The notes under the pieces: generated by a model
What the model was told of the DNA's origin: nothing
What the model saw: the letters and a program-made list of their open reading frames with translations, nothing else
Databases searched by the model: none
Position numbers and translations under genes: made by a program
In this document: positions 16,901-25,443 of the stretch, piece after piece
Numbering within the stretch: position 1 is the stretch's first letter
Layout of the letters: each line of letters begins with the position of its first letter
DNA from: JBLIRR01 sp049472395
Lineage (GTDB): Bacteria; SZUA-182; DTGQ01; JBLIRR01
Direction of reading: 5' to 3'
DNA: 64,000 bases
Assembly (NCBI GenBank): GCA_049472395.1
Contig: JBLIRR010000002.1
Span: 1-64,000, forward strand

Positions 16901-17377
16901 TTAATACTTATGCCGTTCTTTTATCATTCTGTTAAGATCACGTTTTTCATCTTTTTTTCGAATAGATTCCCTTTTATCATAAGCTTTTTTGCCTTTGGCA
17001 AGAGCGATCTCTGCTTTGACCAATCCTCTTTTAAAGTATAAACACACTGGGATAAGAGTGAGCCCTTTTTCTATTGTTTTACCCATAAGTTTTTTTATCT
17101 CTCTTTTTTTTAATAATAGTTTCCTTTTTCGAAGTGGCGCATGATTAAAACTTCCTCCACATGAATAGGGGCTAATATGACAGTTGATCAAATATACTTC
17201 ATCCTTGTCAATCGTACAATAACACTCTTTTATGCTCCCTTTCCCTTCTCTTAAAGCCTTTACTTCTGTGCCTTGCAAGACAACTCCCGCTTCTATCCTT
17301 TCTAAGAGAGTATATTCAAAGGTGGCCTTTTTATTAAAGGCAATAATTTTTCTTTCTGTATCTATTTTTTTTGCCAT
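16901..17377 (-). CDS. smpB: SsrA-binding protein SmpB
   Basis: 158 residues, the normal length. It binds the tRNA-like part of tmRNA and brings it to stalled ribosomes. Diagnostic segments are NKKATFEYTLLERIEAGVVL, LQGTEVKALREGK, NCHISPYSCGG and the basic C-terminal tail (GKKAYDKRESIRKKDEKRD) that enters the empty mRNA channel. No strong ribosome site is visible before the ATG at 17377, but the start fits the family. The tmRNA gene lies 80 bases downstream on the same strand, a common pairing. Confidence 0.97.
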   Translation of the reverse strand: MAKKIDTERKIIAFNKKATFEYTLLERIEAGVVLQGTEVKALREGKGSIKECYCTIDKDEVYLINCHISPYSCGGSFNHAPLRKRKLLLKKREIKKLMGKTIEKGLTLIPVCLYFKRGLVKAEIALAKGKKAYDKRESIRKKDEKRDLNRMIKERHKY

Positions 17378-17481
17378 AAATATATTTAATATGGTGCTTT
17401 TATAATTTTATACTAACGTATAAAAAAAAGGGTGTCAAAAATTAGTAGTGAAAAAATATTCGTGCTATATATTTTTTTTTC

Positions 17482-17512
17482 TTGACATAATTTTTCTATC
17501 ATATATTATAAT
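17482..17512 (+). promoter_or_regulatory. Sigma-70-like promoter for the DUF4198 gene
   Basis: TTGACA (17482-17487) and TATAAT (17507-17512) are separated by 19 bases, slightly long but both boxes are perfect. The start would lie about 200 bases before the gene, leaving a long structured leader. Confidence 0.55.
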
Positions 17513-17544
17513 AAACTTTATTAAATTATACATATAGAAAGAAG

Positions 17545-17682
17545 GCAATTCTTATTCCATTTTTTTTTGCTAATTGCGCACCTGCGATTTAATGATAAGG
17601 TCATAGTAAGAATTGCTGATATGAAGAGGGGGTGATAATAACATAAATTATCATTAACTCATATCAATTCGTATGATATGAG
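17545..17682 (+). promoter_or_regulatory. Structured leader with three inverted repeats
   Basis: GCAATTCTTA (17545-17554) pairs with TAAGAATTGC (17607-17616). TGATAAT (17633-17639) pairs with ATTATCA (17647-17653). CTCATATCA (17658-17666) pairs perfectly with TGATATGAG (17674-17682). All lie between the promoter and a strong ribosome site (ACAAGGAGG). They may be operator dyads for a metal-responsive repressor or an RNA switch; neither class can be assigned from sequence alone. Confidence 0.45.
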
Positions 17683-17716
17683 GTATTTACATTATTATTT
17701 AACAAGGAGGTAAACA

Positions 17717-18490
17717 ATGAGAAGATTAATTCACATAACAGTATTTATTCTATGTTTCGTTTTTATGTGTTCATCTGCAAAGGCTCATTTTCAAATAATA
17801 GTCCCTTCAGATAATATTATTTCACAATCAGATAAAAAAAAGGTTACCCTTGATGTATTCTTCTTCCATCCTATGGAGGGGCACTATATGAATATGGAAA
17901 AACCGGTTCAATTTGGTGTGTTCGCAAAGGGAAAGAAAAATGATTTATTATCGAGCCTTAAGCCGAAACAAGAGAAAGGCTTTTCCACTTTTACGGCTGA
18001 ATATTCAATAAAGAGACCGGGGGATCACGTTTTTTATGTAGAGCCTCAACCATATTGGGAGCCGGAAGAAGATTGTTTCATCATTCATTATACAAAAGTA
18101 GTGGTGAACGCCTTTGGTATGGAAGAGGGGTGGGATGAAGAAATTGGTCTTGAAACAGAAATAACCCCCTTAACCAGACCTTACGGGTTATGGACGGGGA
18201 ATGTATTTCAAGGTGTGGTTAAGGTCAAAGGTGAGCCTGTTCCCTTTGCGGAGGTTGAGGTAGAGTATTACAATCAAGAAGGCACGATTAAACCCCCTGC
18301 CGATCCCTTTATTACGCAGGTTATTAAAGCAGATGGAAATGGTGTATTTACCTATGCTATGCCAAAAGCCGGGTGGTGGGGATTTGCGGCCTTAAATGAA
18401 GCAGACCGTAAATTAAAAGGGCCTGACGGGAAAGATAAATCAATAGAAATAGGTGCTTTGATATGGGTCAACGTTGAGGATATGAAGTAG
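17717..18490 (+). CDS. Secreted DUF4198 (NikM-like) protein
   Basis: 257 residues with a signal peptide cut after AKA (residue 23), giving a mature N-terminus HFQIIVPSDN. The histidine right after the cleavage site is a hallmark of DUF4198 proteins, which are periplasmic and often linked to nickel or cobalt uptake. The domain is beta-rich: TLDVFFFHPMEG, GDHVFYVEPQPYW, a transthyretin-like C-terminal half (GEPVPFAEVEVEYYNQEG, ADGNGVFTYAMPKAGWWGF) and a final IGALIWV strand. ACAAGGAGG precedes the ATG. No transporter gene adjoins it, so the metal role is only suggested by family and by the dyads upstream. Confidence 0.85.
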   Translation: MRRLIHITVFILCFVFMCSSAKAHFQIIVPSDNIISQSDKKKVTLDVFFFHPMEGHYMNMEKPVQFGVFAKGKKNDLLSSLKPKQEKGFSTFTAEYSIKRPGDHVFYVEPQPYWEPEEDCFIIHYTKVVVNAFGMEEGWDEEIGLETEITPLTRPYGLWTGNVFQGVVKVKGEPVPFAEVEVEYYNQEGTIKPPADPFITQVIKADGNGVFTYAMPKAGWWGFAALNEADRKLKGPDGKDKSIEIGALIWVNVEDMK

Positions 18491-18523
18491 AGGATTTACA
18501 TAATCCTTGATTAACTAAACTAA

Positions 18524-18565
18524 AAGAAGGCAGATATAAGATATTTCAATTATATCTGCCTTCTT
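18524..18565. terminator. Bidirectional terminator
   Basis: A perfect 16-base stem, AAGAAGGCAGATATAA against TTATATCTGCCTTCTT, with a 10-base loop, lies between the convergent DUF4198 and cytochrome genes. Moderate T and A runs flank it on both sides. Confidence 0.85.
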
Positions 18566-18579
18566 GCGATATGGCTTTA

Positions 18580-19062
18580 TTATTTTTTCTTAGTATGACA
18601 TTTCGCGCATGATGTCCAGGCATTAGGCTTTACATTCTTAACAGCTTTATGGCACATAATGCAATTTTCATGATAAGCCCAGGATATCTCTTTCACCTTT
18701 TCCTCTTGAGACAATTTCTTTGCCTGCGCATGAGATAAATTTTGGTTGCCTGGATGACATGAGTCAGTATTACATTTTTTAACCGCCTGTCCTTTTTCCC
18801 ACGTGTTTTTGCCATTCTCATATACATGATGACAGCTATCACAAGCAATCTTTTTTTCTCCCTTTTCATCAAGTGTGTATTCTTCTGCATGCTTTTTATG
18901 GGAAAATTTACACGGTTCATATTTCTTGGGATTTTGATATGTATTTTCTATTGTAACTTCAGCAGGAGTATCAACATCTTTAGCTATTGAGATTTTAAAC
19001 ATACCACTTATCATTAATCCAAAAACTAAAATGAGGGTTAAAAAATATTTCTTATGTAACAT
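18580..19062 (-). CDS. Tetrahaem class III-type cytochrome c
   Basis: 160 residues with a signal peptide (cut near ISIAKD), so it is periplasmic. Four haem sites are visible: CDSCHH, CNTDSCH (a CX4CH spacing), CIMCH and CAKCH. Extra histidines in FSHKKH, in the HH after the first site and in LSHAQ are suitable sixth ligands. This is the cytochrome c3 pattern: a low-potential electron carrier partnering hydrogenases or formate dehydrogenases in sulfate reducers and relatives. The fdhE gene at 49717 fits formate-linked electron flow, though no dehydrogenase subunit is in the window. AAAGGAGGTG precedes the ATG. Confidence 0.92.
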   Translation of the reverse strand: MLHKKYFLTLILVFGLMISGMFKISIAKDVDTPAEVTIENTYQNPKKYEPCKFSHKKHAEEYTLDEKGEKKIACDSCHHVYENGKNTWEKGQAVKKCNTDSCHPGNQNLSHAQAKKLSQEEKVKEISWAYHENCIMCHKAVKNVKPNAWTSCAKCHTKKK

Positions 19063-19433
19063 CGATTTTCACCTCCTTTCCAATAGTCATGTTGATATGT
19101 TAGTAATAATGCTGGGAAAAAAGTACCTAATTAAAAATATTATAATTTGTAGAGTTAATTTTGTCAATAGTTTTTATTACCTTGCAATACTTCTAATCTT
19201 GAAATTTCTTAAATTATAATCTCGTCGTCTTCAGTAATGACATCGTCTTCGTCAGTAGCTATATCATCCTCAATTGTTTCTTCAAAGGAACAAACAGAAC
19301 TAAATAGTACTATTAATCCTTATAACTATTTGACATAAAGCTAAAGACAGCCTATAATAAAGAATTAAAAGGGGCACATAAGGAATTAGTTGAATGCGGC
19401 AAATGTTATAACAAGAGAAAAAATAATTTGAGA
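19063..19433. other. Intergenic gap with a start-less acidic frame
   Basis: On the minus strand, about 19204-19310, a short open frame reads LIVLFSSVC then SFEETIEDDIATDEDD with many acidic residues, behind AAGGA but without any usable start codon. It could be the end of a lost acidic secreted peptide. Nothing else is visible before the permease gene. Confidence 0.3.
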
Positions 19434-20534
19434 ATGAAAATTCTCGATAGATATATTATTAGAGAGTTTTTCCCCTCTTTTTTCTTAGGATTGTTCATAT
19501 TCGGTTTTATCCTGATTATGAACCGGCTTATTATCTTCACGGACCTATTGCTTGTCCCGGGCGTTACATTGAAGATTATAGGCCAACTTCTATGGTATCT
19601 TTTCTTGCCATTTATTATGTTCATTGTTCCTCTGTCCATACTTTTTACCTCTATAATGCTTTTCGGAAGGCTCATTCATGATAATGAATTTCTGGCACTT
19701 AAAGGCTGTGGGGTTAATCCTGTACGTATTTTTGTGCCTATATTATTTTTTGGTTTAATAAGCACTATTATCTTATTATTGTTAGGATTTGACATCATCC
19801 CACAGGCAAATCGCTCATTTCGGTCCCTCCTTTTTCGCCTTTCCAAACAAAATATTGCAATGGCACTGGAGGAAAAAAAGTTTAATGAATATGGTTCGCG
19901 CAACACCGTTTTTTTTGATAAAGTTCTCAATGACAAAAATTTATTTCAAGGTATCGTGGTTGCGGATCACGCCGGAGAAAATAGCGGTCAGGTGCTTTTT
20001 GCGCAAAAAGGCGAAATTAGGTTTGATAATGAGAGGCAGGAACTTCTCTTGTATTTAAAGCAAGGGAACATCCATCCATTAAAACTCGATCAATCCCTCT
20101 CAAGTTATCGATTATTATCATTCGGAGAATATGATTTTGGCATTTCTCTTACATCTCCCCAATTGAATAAGCTGCAAAAAAAGGACAAAGAAATGTCGAT
20201 CGAGGAACTCTCTTATACTATTGCCCAAAAAGGACTCGAATTGAGAGAAATAAAGAGCTATCGGCTTGAATGGCATCGACGCTTTGCGTTTCCTGCAGCA
20301 TGCCTCATATTTGCTTTTCTTGGACCGGCTATTGGGCTGTGGAGCAAATGGCCGGGAAAAGGCAGCAGTTTTGCTCTTTCTATTGTTATTCTCCTTCTAT
20401 ATTATATAATTATGACAATCGGCACCAGATTGCTATATGCTGGTTATCTCCCCGTCTATGTGGCTGCATGGCTTCCTAATGGAGTTCTATTAGGTATTGC
20501 TGCCGGACTTATCAAAAAAATCGTAAGAGTATAG
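19434..20534 (+). CDS. LptF/LptG-family lipopolysaccharide export permease
   Basis: 366 residues of the YjgP/YjgQ family, the inner-membrane permease that moves lipopolysaccharide to the periplasmic bridge with LptB. Six membrane helices are clear: three before residue 120 (FFPSFFLGLFIFGFILIM, IMFIVPLSILFTSIMLF, RIFVPILFFGLISTIILLL) and three after 280 (FAFPAACLIFAFLGPAIGL and on). Between them is a periplasmic beta-jellyroll (KGEIRFDNERQELLLYL). The N-terminal MKILDRYIIREF is diagnostic. The ATG at 19434 is preferred to the TTG two codons earlier. The usual second permease gene is not adjacent. LptF and LptG cannot be told apart with certainty; the ILDRYI start leans toward LptF or a lone ancestral form. 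Confidence 0.92.
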   Translation: MKILDRYIIREFFPSFFLGLFIFGFILIMNRLIIFTDLLLVPGVTLKIIGQLLWYLFLPFIMFIVPLSILFTSIMLFGRLIHDNEFLALKGCGVNPVRIFVPILFFGLISTIILLLLGFDIIPQANRSFRSLLFRLSKQNIAMALEEKKFNEYGSRNTVFFDKVLNDKNLFQGIVVADHAGENSGQVLFAQKGEIRFDNERQELLLYLKQGNIHPLKLDQSLSSYRLLSFGEYDFGISLTSPQLNKLQKKDKEMSIEELSYTIAQKGLELREIKSYRLEWHRRFAFPAACLIFAFLGPAIGLWSKWPGKGSSFALSIVILLLYYIIMTIGTRLLYAGYLPVYVAAWLPNGVLLGIAAGLIKKIVRV

Positions 20535-20629
20535 TCAATTAGCCCTAGCAACACAGGGTAATTCAGGACAAGATATTAAGGTGACAGTCCCGTCTTAATT
20601 ATTGGGAAATAGTGAGTACAAATTTGCAG

Positions 20630-20657
20630 AAGCCGGATCATAAAGATCCGGCTTTCT
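20630..20657 (+). terminator. Rho-independent terminator after the Lpt permease
   Basis: AAGCCGGATC and GATCCGGCTT form a perfect 10-base stem around a 5-base loop, followed by a short T-rich run. It lies between the plus-strand permease and the convergent small membrane gene. Confidence 0.75.
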
Positions 20658-20705
20658 ACTATCCTCTTTCTACTATCCTCTTTCTACTATCCTCTTTCTA
20701 CTATC
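20657..20705. repeat. 14-base tandem repeat covering a gene end
   Basis: TACTATCCTCTTTC is repeated three times without a mismatch (20657-20698) and followed by a half copy. The half copy lies within the last codons of the minus-strand membrane gene (ending EIVERG), and the stop codon recurs in each unit. It looks like slippage at the gene end. Confidence 0.85.
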
Positions 20706-20965
20706 TCGTAATAAATCAATAAGGCGAGACCGAAAAAAAGAGTACTTGCAATAATATATGAGGAAGAAATTGGAATAAGACTGCCTGGCATATTTTGGAA
20801 AGAGTTTTTTGAATTCTCATAGACCCAATAAAAAATAAAAACAAAATTAGCTGCAAGAGCTGTTTTAAATCTGTTAAATAATACGGACACTGTACTAATA
20901 GCCAACAAAATAATAACATGGGACATAGGTATGGCGATTTCCAAGTTTGCTATTAAGTTTTCCAT
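20687..20965 (-). CDS. Small membrane protein
   Basis: 92 residues. GGGAGGGAATTAAA before the ATG is a strong ribosome site, which argues that this is a real gene. Three hydrophobic stretches are visible (HVIILLAISTVSVLF, LAANFVFIFYWVY, YIIASTLFFGLALLIYY), consistent with two or three membrane helices, and the tail YYEIVERG is short and charged. I do not recognise the family. The 14-base tandem repeat begins at its stop codon. It stands alone between the permease terminator and a 455-base gap. Confidence 0.65.
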   Translation of the reverse strand: MENLIANLEIAIPMSHVIILLAISTVSVLFNRFKTALAANFVFIFYWVYENSKNSFQNMPGSLIPISSSYIIASTLFFGLALLIYYEIVERG

Positions 20966-21420
20966 TTTAATTCCCTCCCTTTATAATGCGTCTGTAAAGG
21001 CGTCTATATAATTTCTTTTGCTCTCTATACTGAGTTAAGAGCATAATTCATGCCTTTGATAAAAGTGCATGAGGTAATTAGTATAATGCTTTGTTAATTA
21101 ACAGGTTAGTATTATTTTAGTATTATTTAATGAAGGTAAGTGGAATAAAGAGTCATTTCATAATTGTCTCTTTTTATTACAATAACGTAATCATGCCCAT
21201 AAACGGTATATTATAGCGCATTTGGGTATCACGTAATATGTGCGGTAATCTTACTGAAAGTTCATGTTTTGATTGAGCATTTGATTTCCCGTCAAATAAA
21301 AAGGGGCGTCTCATTTCTTTGTCAGACACATTAATGATGTACTTGGGAGAAATGAGCACTGCTTCTGGGGAAATGGGTCGTGGATTGACGTAAGCCCTTT
21401 ATTTCTCTATAATTTTGAGT
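20966..21420. other. Intergenic gap
   Basis: No convincing gene. A 60-codon minus-strand frame (21177-21359) starts only at GTG without a ribosome site and has no recognisable motif, so it is not called. No hairpin or repeat stands out. Confidence 0.4.
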
Positions 21421-23376
21421 ATGATTTTTTTAAAAGATGTAGCGAAACAGTTTGGTAATAAAGTATTATTTAAAAATGTTGATCTTCAGGTCGGTTTTAA
21501 TGATCGAATTGGTTTGATCGGCCAGAATGGATCGGGTAAAACAACCATTTTTTCATTGATCTTGGGTGAACAAGCACCTGATGCTGGCCATATCGAGAGG
21601 AATAAGAATATGATTATTGGTTGTCTCAAACAGGAGGTAATGGAAAATTTTACCATGCCTTTATTGGAGGAGGTTGCCAATAGTTCTCCTCACATAAGTA
21701 GAATTAAGGAGCGTATTGCTTTTTTACAGGAGGAAATAGCGCACGAGAAAGACAGGGAAAAAAATCAGGATTATCTTGAAAAGTTGGGGCAATTCCAACA
21801 CCAGTTTGAGTCGTACGGAGGGTATGATTTGGAACATCAGGCAAAACGGATCCTATTTGGCCTGGGATTTAAAGAAGCCGATCTTAACCGGCGGGTTGAA
21901 GAGTTCAGCGGAGGCTGGCGTATGCGCGTTTCATTAGCTAAGCTGCTGCTTCAAGAACCGGATTTATTGCTTTTAGATGAGCCAACAAATCATTTGGACC
22001 TTGAGTCTGTCATCTGGCTGGAAGAGTTTTTAAAGGGATACAGAGGGGGCGTAATAGTAATTTCCCATGATAGAATCTTTTTGAATAATATTGTTACATG
22101 CATTGAAGAGATTGATCAGAAGACACTCAACCATTATCCCGGCAATTATGATAGTTATATAACACAAAAAAAGGCACGACAGGAAATTTTAGAGGCATCG
22201 TACAAAAATCAACAAAAGAAAATTGAAGCGACAAAACGATTTATCGAAAGATTTCGCTATAAGGCCACAAAAGCCAGACAGGTGCAAAGTAGAATTAAAT
22301 CTTTAGAGAAAATGAACCATATTGAGCTTGAGGAAAAGACCCGGCAATTTTCGGTTACGTTGCCCCCTGCACCGCGATCCGGCAAAGTAGTGTTAGATAT
22401 AAAGAATGTGCGCAAACAATATGGAGAAAAAGTAGTCTATAATGGTTTGAACCTTACTGTGGGCCGTGGAGACCGCATTGCTCTTATAGGGCCGAATGGG
22501 GCAGGGAAATCAACGTTGCTTAAGATTATGGCAGGTGTATTGCCGGTTGAAGGGGGCAGCGTAATAGTAGGCCACAATGTATCCAGGGCTTATTTTGCTC
22601 AGCACCAGTTAGAAATCCTTACCCCTCAGAAGACGGTGATTGAAGAAATTGACCCATATATTGGGTCGGATACATCCATTTCTGCACGGACTTATCTTGG
22701 TGGATTCTTATTTTCCGGGGATGAAGTGTTTAAAAAGATCGAGGTTTTGAGCGGGGGTGAGAAAAACAGGCTGGTCCTTGCTAAGATGCTTCTTTCAAGG
22801 CCTAATCTTCTTCTGCTTGATGAACCGACAAATCACTTGGATATACCCTCTCGCGATTGTCTTCAGGAGGCATTGAAGCACTATACCGGGGCTATGTGCA
22901 TGATTTCCCACGATAGGGTTTTTGTTAATCAATTGGCCAATAAAGTGATTAAGATAGAGGAAGGGCATGTGGATATCTTTCATGGAAATTATGATGATTT
23001 TCTGCGTCAGATAAAGAATGCTCCATTGCCGCAGCCTGAGAGTAATGAAAAGGAGTTGAAAAAGGAACGAAAATCGAAAGACCGTGAGCAGAAACGCCGT
23101 GAGGCAGAGAGGAGAAATGAACGATATAGGCGGTTAAATCCCCTTCGAGAGGAATCTGAAAGAGTGCAGAGAGAATTAAGTGAGGTTCTGAAGCGAATTG
23201 AGCATCTCAATACCTTATTTACCGATCCCACCTATTATCAGGGACCGGAATTTGGTGAGAAATTGCGCGAATATAAAGAGCTTGAGGCACGGAATCAGGA
23301 ACTTACGAATCGATGGACTGAGCTGGAAGAGCGCATTGAAGCAATAGAAAATGAATTTAGCGATAATTGTGAGTGA
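21421..23376 (+). CDS. ABC-F family ATPase
   Basis: 651 residues, cytoplasmic, without membrane helices. Two ABC cassettes: the first with GQNGSGKTT and SGGWRMRVSLAKLLL, the second with GPNGAGKSTLL and LSGGEKNRLVLAKMLL, each followed by LLLDEPTNHLD. Between them is the ABC-F linker (FIERFRYKATKARQVQSRIK), and the C-terminus is a charged coiled coil (residues about 540-650) as in Uup and YheS. Such proteins bind the ribosomal E site and relieve stalled translation or act in ribosome assembly. The ATG at 21421 (MIFLKDV) is preferred to the TTG at 21415; neither has a clear ribosome site. The exact subfamily is not certain. Confidence 0.93.
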   Translation: MIFLKDVAKQFGNKVLFKNVDLQVGFNDRIGLIGQNGSGKTTIFSLILGEQAPDAGHIERNKNMIIGCLKQEVMENFTMPLLEEVANSSPHISRIKERIAFLQEEIAHEKDREKNQDYLEKLGQFQHQFESYGGYDLEHQAKRILFGLGFKEADLNRRVEEFSGGWRMRVSLAKLLLQEPDLLLLDEPTNHLDLESVIWLEEFLKGYRGGVIVISHDRIFLNNIVTCIEEIDQKTLNHYPGNYDSYITQKKARQEILEASYKNQQKKIEATKRFIERFRYKATKARQVQSRIKSLEKMNHIELEEKTRQFSVTLPPAPRSGKVVLDIKNVRKQYGEKVVYNGLNLTVGRGDRIALIGPNGAGKSTLLKIMAGVLPVEGGSVIVGHNVSRAYFAQHQLEILTPQKTVIEEIDPYIGSDTSISARTYLGGFLFSGDEVFKKIEVLSGGEKNRLVLAKMLLSRPNLLLLDEPTNHLDIPSRDCLQEALKHYTGAMCMISHDRVFVNQLANKVIKIEEGHVDIFHGNYDDFLRQIKNAPLPQPESNEKELKKERKSKDREQKRREAERRNERYRRLNPLREESERVQRELSEVLKRIEHLNTLFTDPTYYQGPEFGEKLREYKELEARNQELTNRWTELEERIEAIENEFSDNCE

Positions 23377-23383
23377 GGCTTCG

Positions 23384-24790
23384 CTAGAGAAAAATAATTG
23401 GGAACACTGGTCCAACTCTGAAAAACACGTCAAACGGGGATAATGGGAAACGCAGCAGAGGGCCTGTTGCCGCTGTTGCCGCTACTGGTAACACTGATTC
23501 TACCGCATTAAAAGCATTGAGTAACCCCCAGCCAGAATCCTCATCCCACCCTACAGGCCCTATATCTATTGCCGTATTTTCCAGGGTAGCTTTAAGTTCA
23601 TCAGGGGTTAAGGGAAGTGCAGCGGCAGAAAGAACAAGCGCTGCAACGCCAGAGGCATGTGCGGCTGCACATGAGCTACCTTGGAAAAGGGCATATTCAA
23701 ATGTTGTGACATTAGTACCATTATGAGTTTGTTGCACAATACCATCTACTTTCCCATCGAGATTTTGGTCAACGACGAGGTCCCCACCCGGAGCACAGAT
23801 ATCTATATCGAGCCCATAGTTAGCATAAAATGGGCGGGTTTCATCATAACGAACAGCAGTTACACACACACAGGTAGGATAGGAAGAGGGATAATGCAGA
23901 ATATTAGTTGCGTTGTTCCCGGCAGAACAAATAACACTCACGCCGTTTATATATGCATAGTCTATTGCATCTTGCAAGGTAACTGAATCCGTGTATGTGC
24001 CAAAACTCATATTGATAATGTGAGCCCCATTATTGACGGCAAAATATATACCTTCTGCAATATCACTAAGAAGACCGCTGCTGTCACTATCAAGGACCTT
24101 AACAGGCATAATAGCGCATCCATGGGCAATCCCTGCGACTCCTTCAAGATTATTGGTCGTTTGAGCAATTGTACCCGTGATATGTGTGCCATGGCCGTTA
24201 TCATCATCAGGAAAAGCATCCTGATTGACAAAATCCCATCCAGGGACAAAGACAGTCCCGGCAAGGTCGGGTGCCTGAGCATATATCCCTTGGTTTGCAT
24301 ATGCGACCCCTGTATCTACAACAGCTACTATAACGTTAGCACCATTTGAAAAATCCCATGCCAATTCCGTATTAATCATGGAGAAATTCCACTGATAGAT
24401 ATAGTAGGGGTCATTGGGTATGAATTCGCTTGTGAGAATAAAATTCGGCTCTGCATAGGCTATAATAGGTTCTAAATTCAAAAGGGTAACTATTTCAAGA
24501 ATATTATTGAACGGCACCAATACCCGTTGTACTCCGGATATAAGATTTACCTGAAGGGGCACTAAACCATATATGGCCAGGAGGTTGTTGAGTTGAGCCC
24601 AGCTTACACCCGGTATTGTTTTCAAGATAATTTCATAAGGAGCGGTGAGGCCAAAATCAATTGGATAGAAGCTCGCTTGATTTATTCTTCGTGGAATAAA
24701 TTGAGACCACGACAGTTGCGAGTATAAAAAGATAAATAGTATAAAAAAGAAAAAAAAGTCTTTTATTATTAATGTATGTGTTCGGTCCAT
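23384..24790 (-). CDS. Secreted subtilisin-like serine protease (S8)
   Basis: 468 residues with an N-terminal signal peptide. The ATG at 24790 is chosen because GGGGGGA precedes it. An inhibitor-like propeptide (about residues 45-115) comes before the catalytic domain, whose triad is intact: Asp159 in VIVAVVDTGVAY, His200 in NGHGTHITG and Ser373 in FQGSSCAAAHASG. The oxyanion Asn is in ICSAGNNAT. The Ser motif differs from the usual GTSMAAPH, with Cys-Ala-Ala-Ala in place of Met-Ala-Ala-Pro. A short hydrophobic tail ends FPIIFL. It is convergent with the ABC-F gene, only eight bases apart. The substrate is unknown. Confidence 0.93.
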   Translation of the reverse strand: MDRTHTLIIKDFFFFFILFIFLYSQLSWSQFIPRRINQASFYPIDFGLTAPYEIILKTIPGVSWAQLNNLLAIYGLVPLQVNLISGVQRVLVPFNNILEIVTLLNLEPIIAYAEPNFILTSEFIPNDPYYIYQWNFSMINTELAWDFSNGANVIVAVVDTGVAYANQGIYAQAPDLAGTVFVPGWDFVNQDAFPDDDNGHGTHITGTIAQTTNNLEGVAGIAHGCAIMPVKVLDSDSSGLLSDIAEGIYFAVNNGAHIINMSFGTYTDSVTLQDAIDYAYINGVSVICSAGNNATNILHYPSSYPTCVCVTAVRYDETRPFYANYGLDIDICAPGGDLVVDQNLDGKVDGIVQQTHNGTNVTTFEYALFQGSSCAAAHASGVAALVLSAAALPLTPDELKATLENTAIDIGPVGWDEDSGWGLLNAFNAVESVLPVAATAATGPLLRFPLSPFDVFFRVGPVFPIIFL

Positions 24791-25443
24791 TCGTCCCCCC
24801 ATCATGATAGTTTTTAAGCTTAGTGATTATCAATTCTTATATAGGGTTAGCATACATAATGCCATAGTATTCTAAGGAATATTCTACGGAATTAGAAAAT
24901 AAGATTTTCATACATTCTATGATCTTTTCCTAAAATATATGATTTCTTCATAAATCTTATACGAGTTTTTTTAATTTATCATAATTAAAATATGAATATT
25001 AACTCATTGTTAATTAAAATTTAAAATAAAAATATTATTCGGTATGAGCTAGTGGCATACAATATGCTTATTCGTTGAGTGTATTCAACTATTTTTGACC
25101 TTTTGATAACAATGATGCTCTTTAACAGTTACTTCATCCTAATTATTTAGAGAAAGAGAAGAGAAGGATTTTATACCCCAGGAAGTCAAAGTACACTTCT
25201 TTATCTTTTCACACAAGTCTTTCCAAGAAAAGCAAAAATAAAAAAGGGCAAAAGTTACTATCTCTATATTTTCTCAGGATAAAAATCTACTTAGCTTCTC
25301 ATAAAAAGAGGCTTAAAGGAGGTGATGTATATAGAAATATGAGTTTATCATGTGATATTTATTCATATGTTGGTTAGTGAGAGATTTTAAATAATTAAAT
25401 AAAATTCTAATAATGTAAAAGGTTAATGAACGGAGGTTAGTGA
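24791..25443. other. AT-rich gap upstream of the two-repeat secreted protein
   Basis: 653 bases of divergent spacer. Near its right end AAAGGAGGTGATG (about 25315-25327) is followed by ATG at 25339 and a 12-codon frame (MSLSCDIYSYVG, stop 25377). This is another strong ribosome site with a very short frame, comparable to the leaders at 9936 and 10888. I see no RNA gene or clear promoter consensus. Confidence 0.35.

Noticed and set aside
17633..17653. Fur box
   Set aside because: The two halves TGATAAT and ATTATCA are seven bases apart, not the one-base spacing of a Fur box; kept only as an unassigned dyad.
21177..21359. 60-codon minus-strand frame
   Set aside because: GTG start without ribosome site, no motif, not supported by context.
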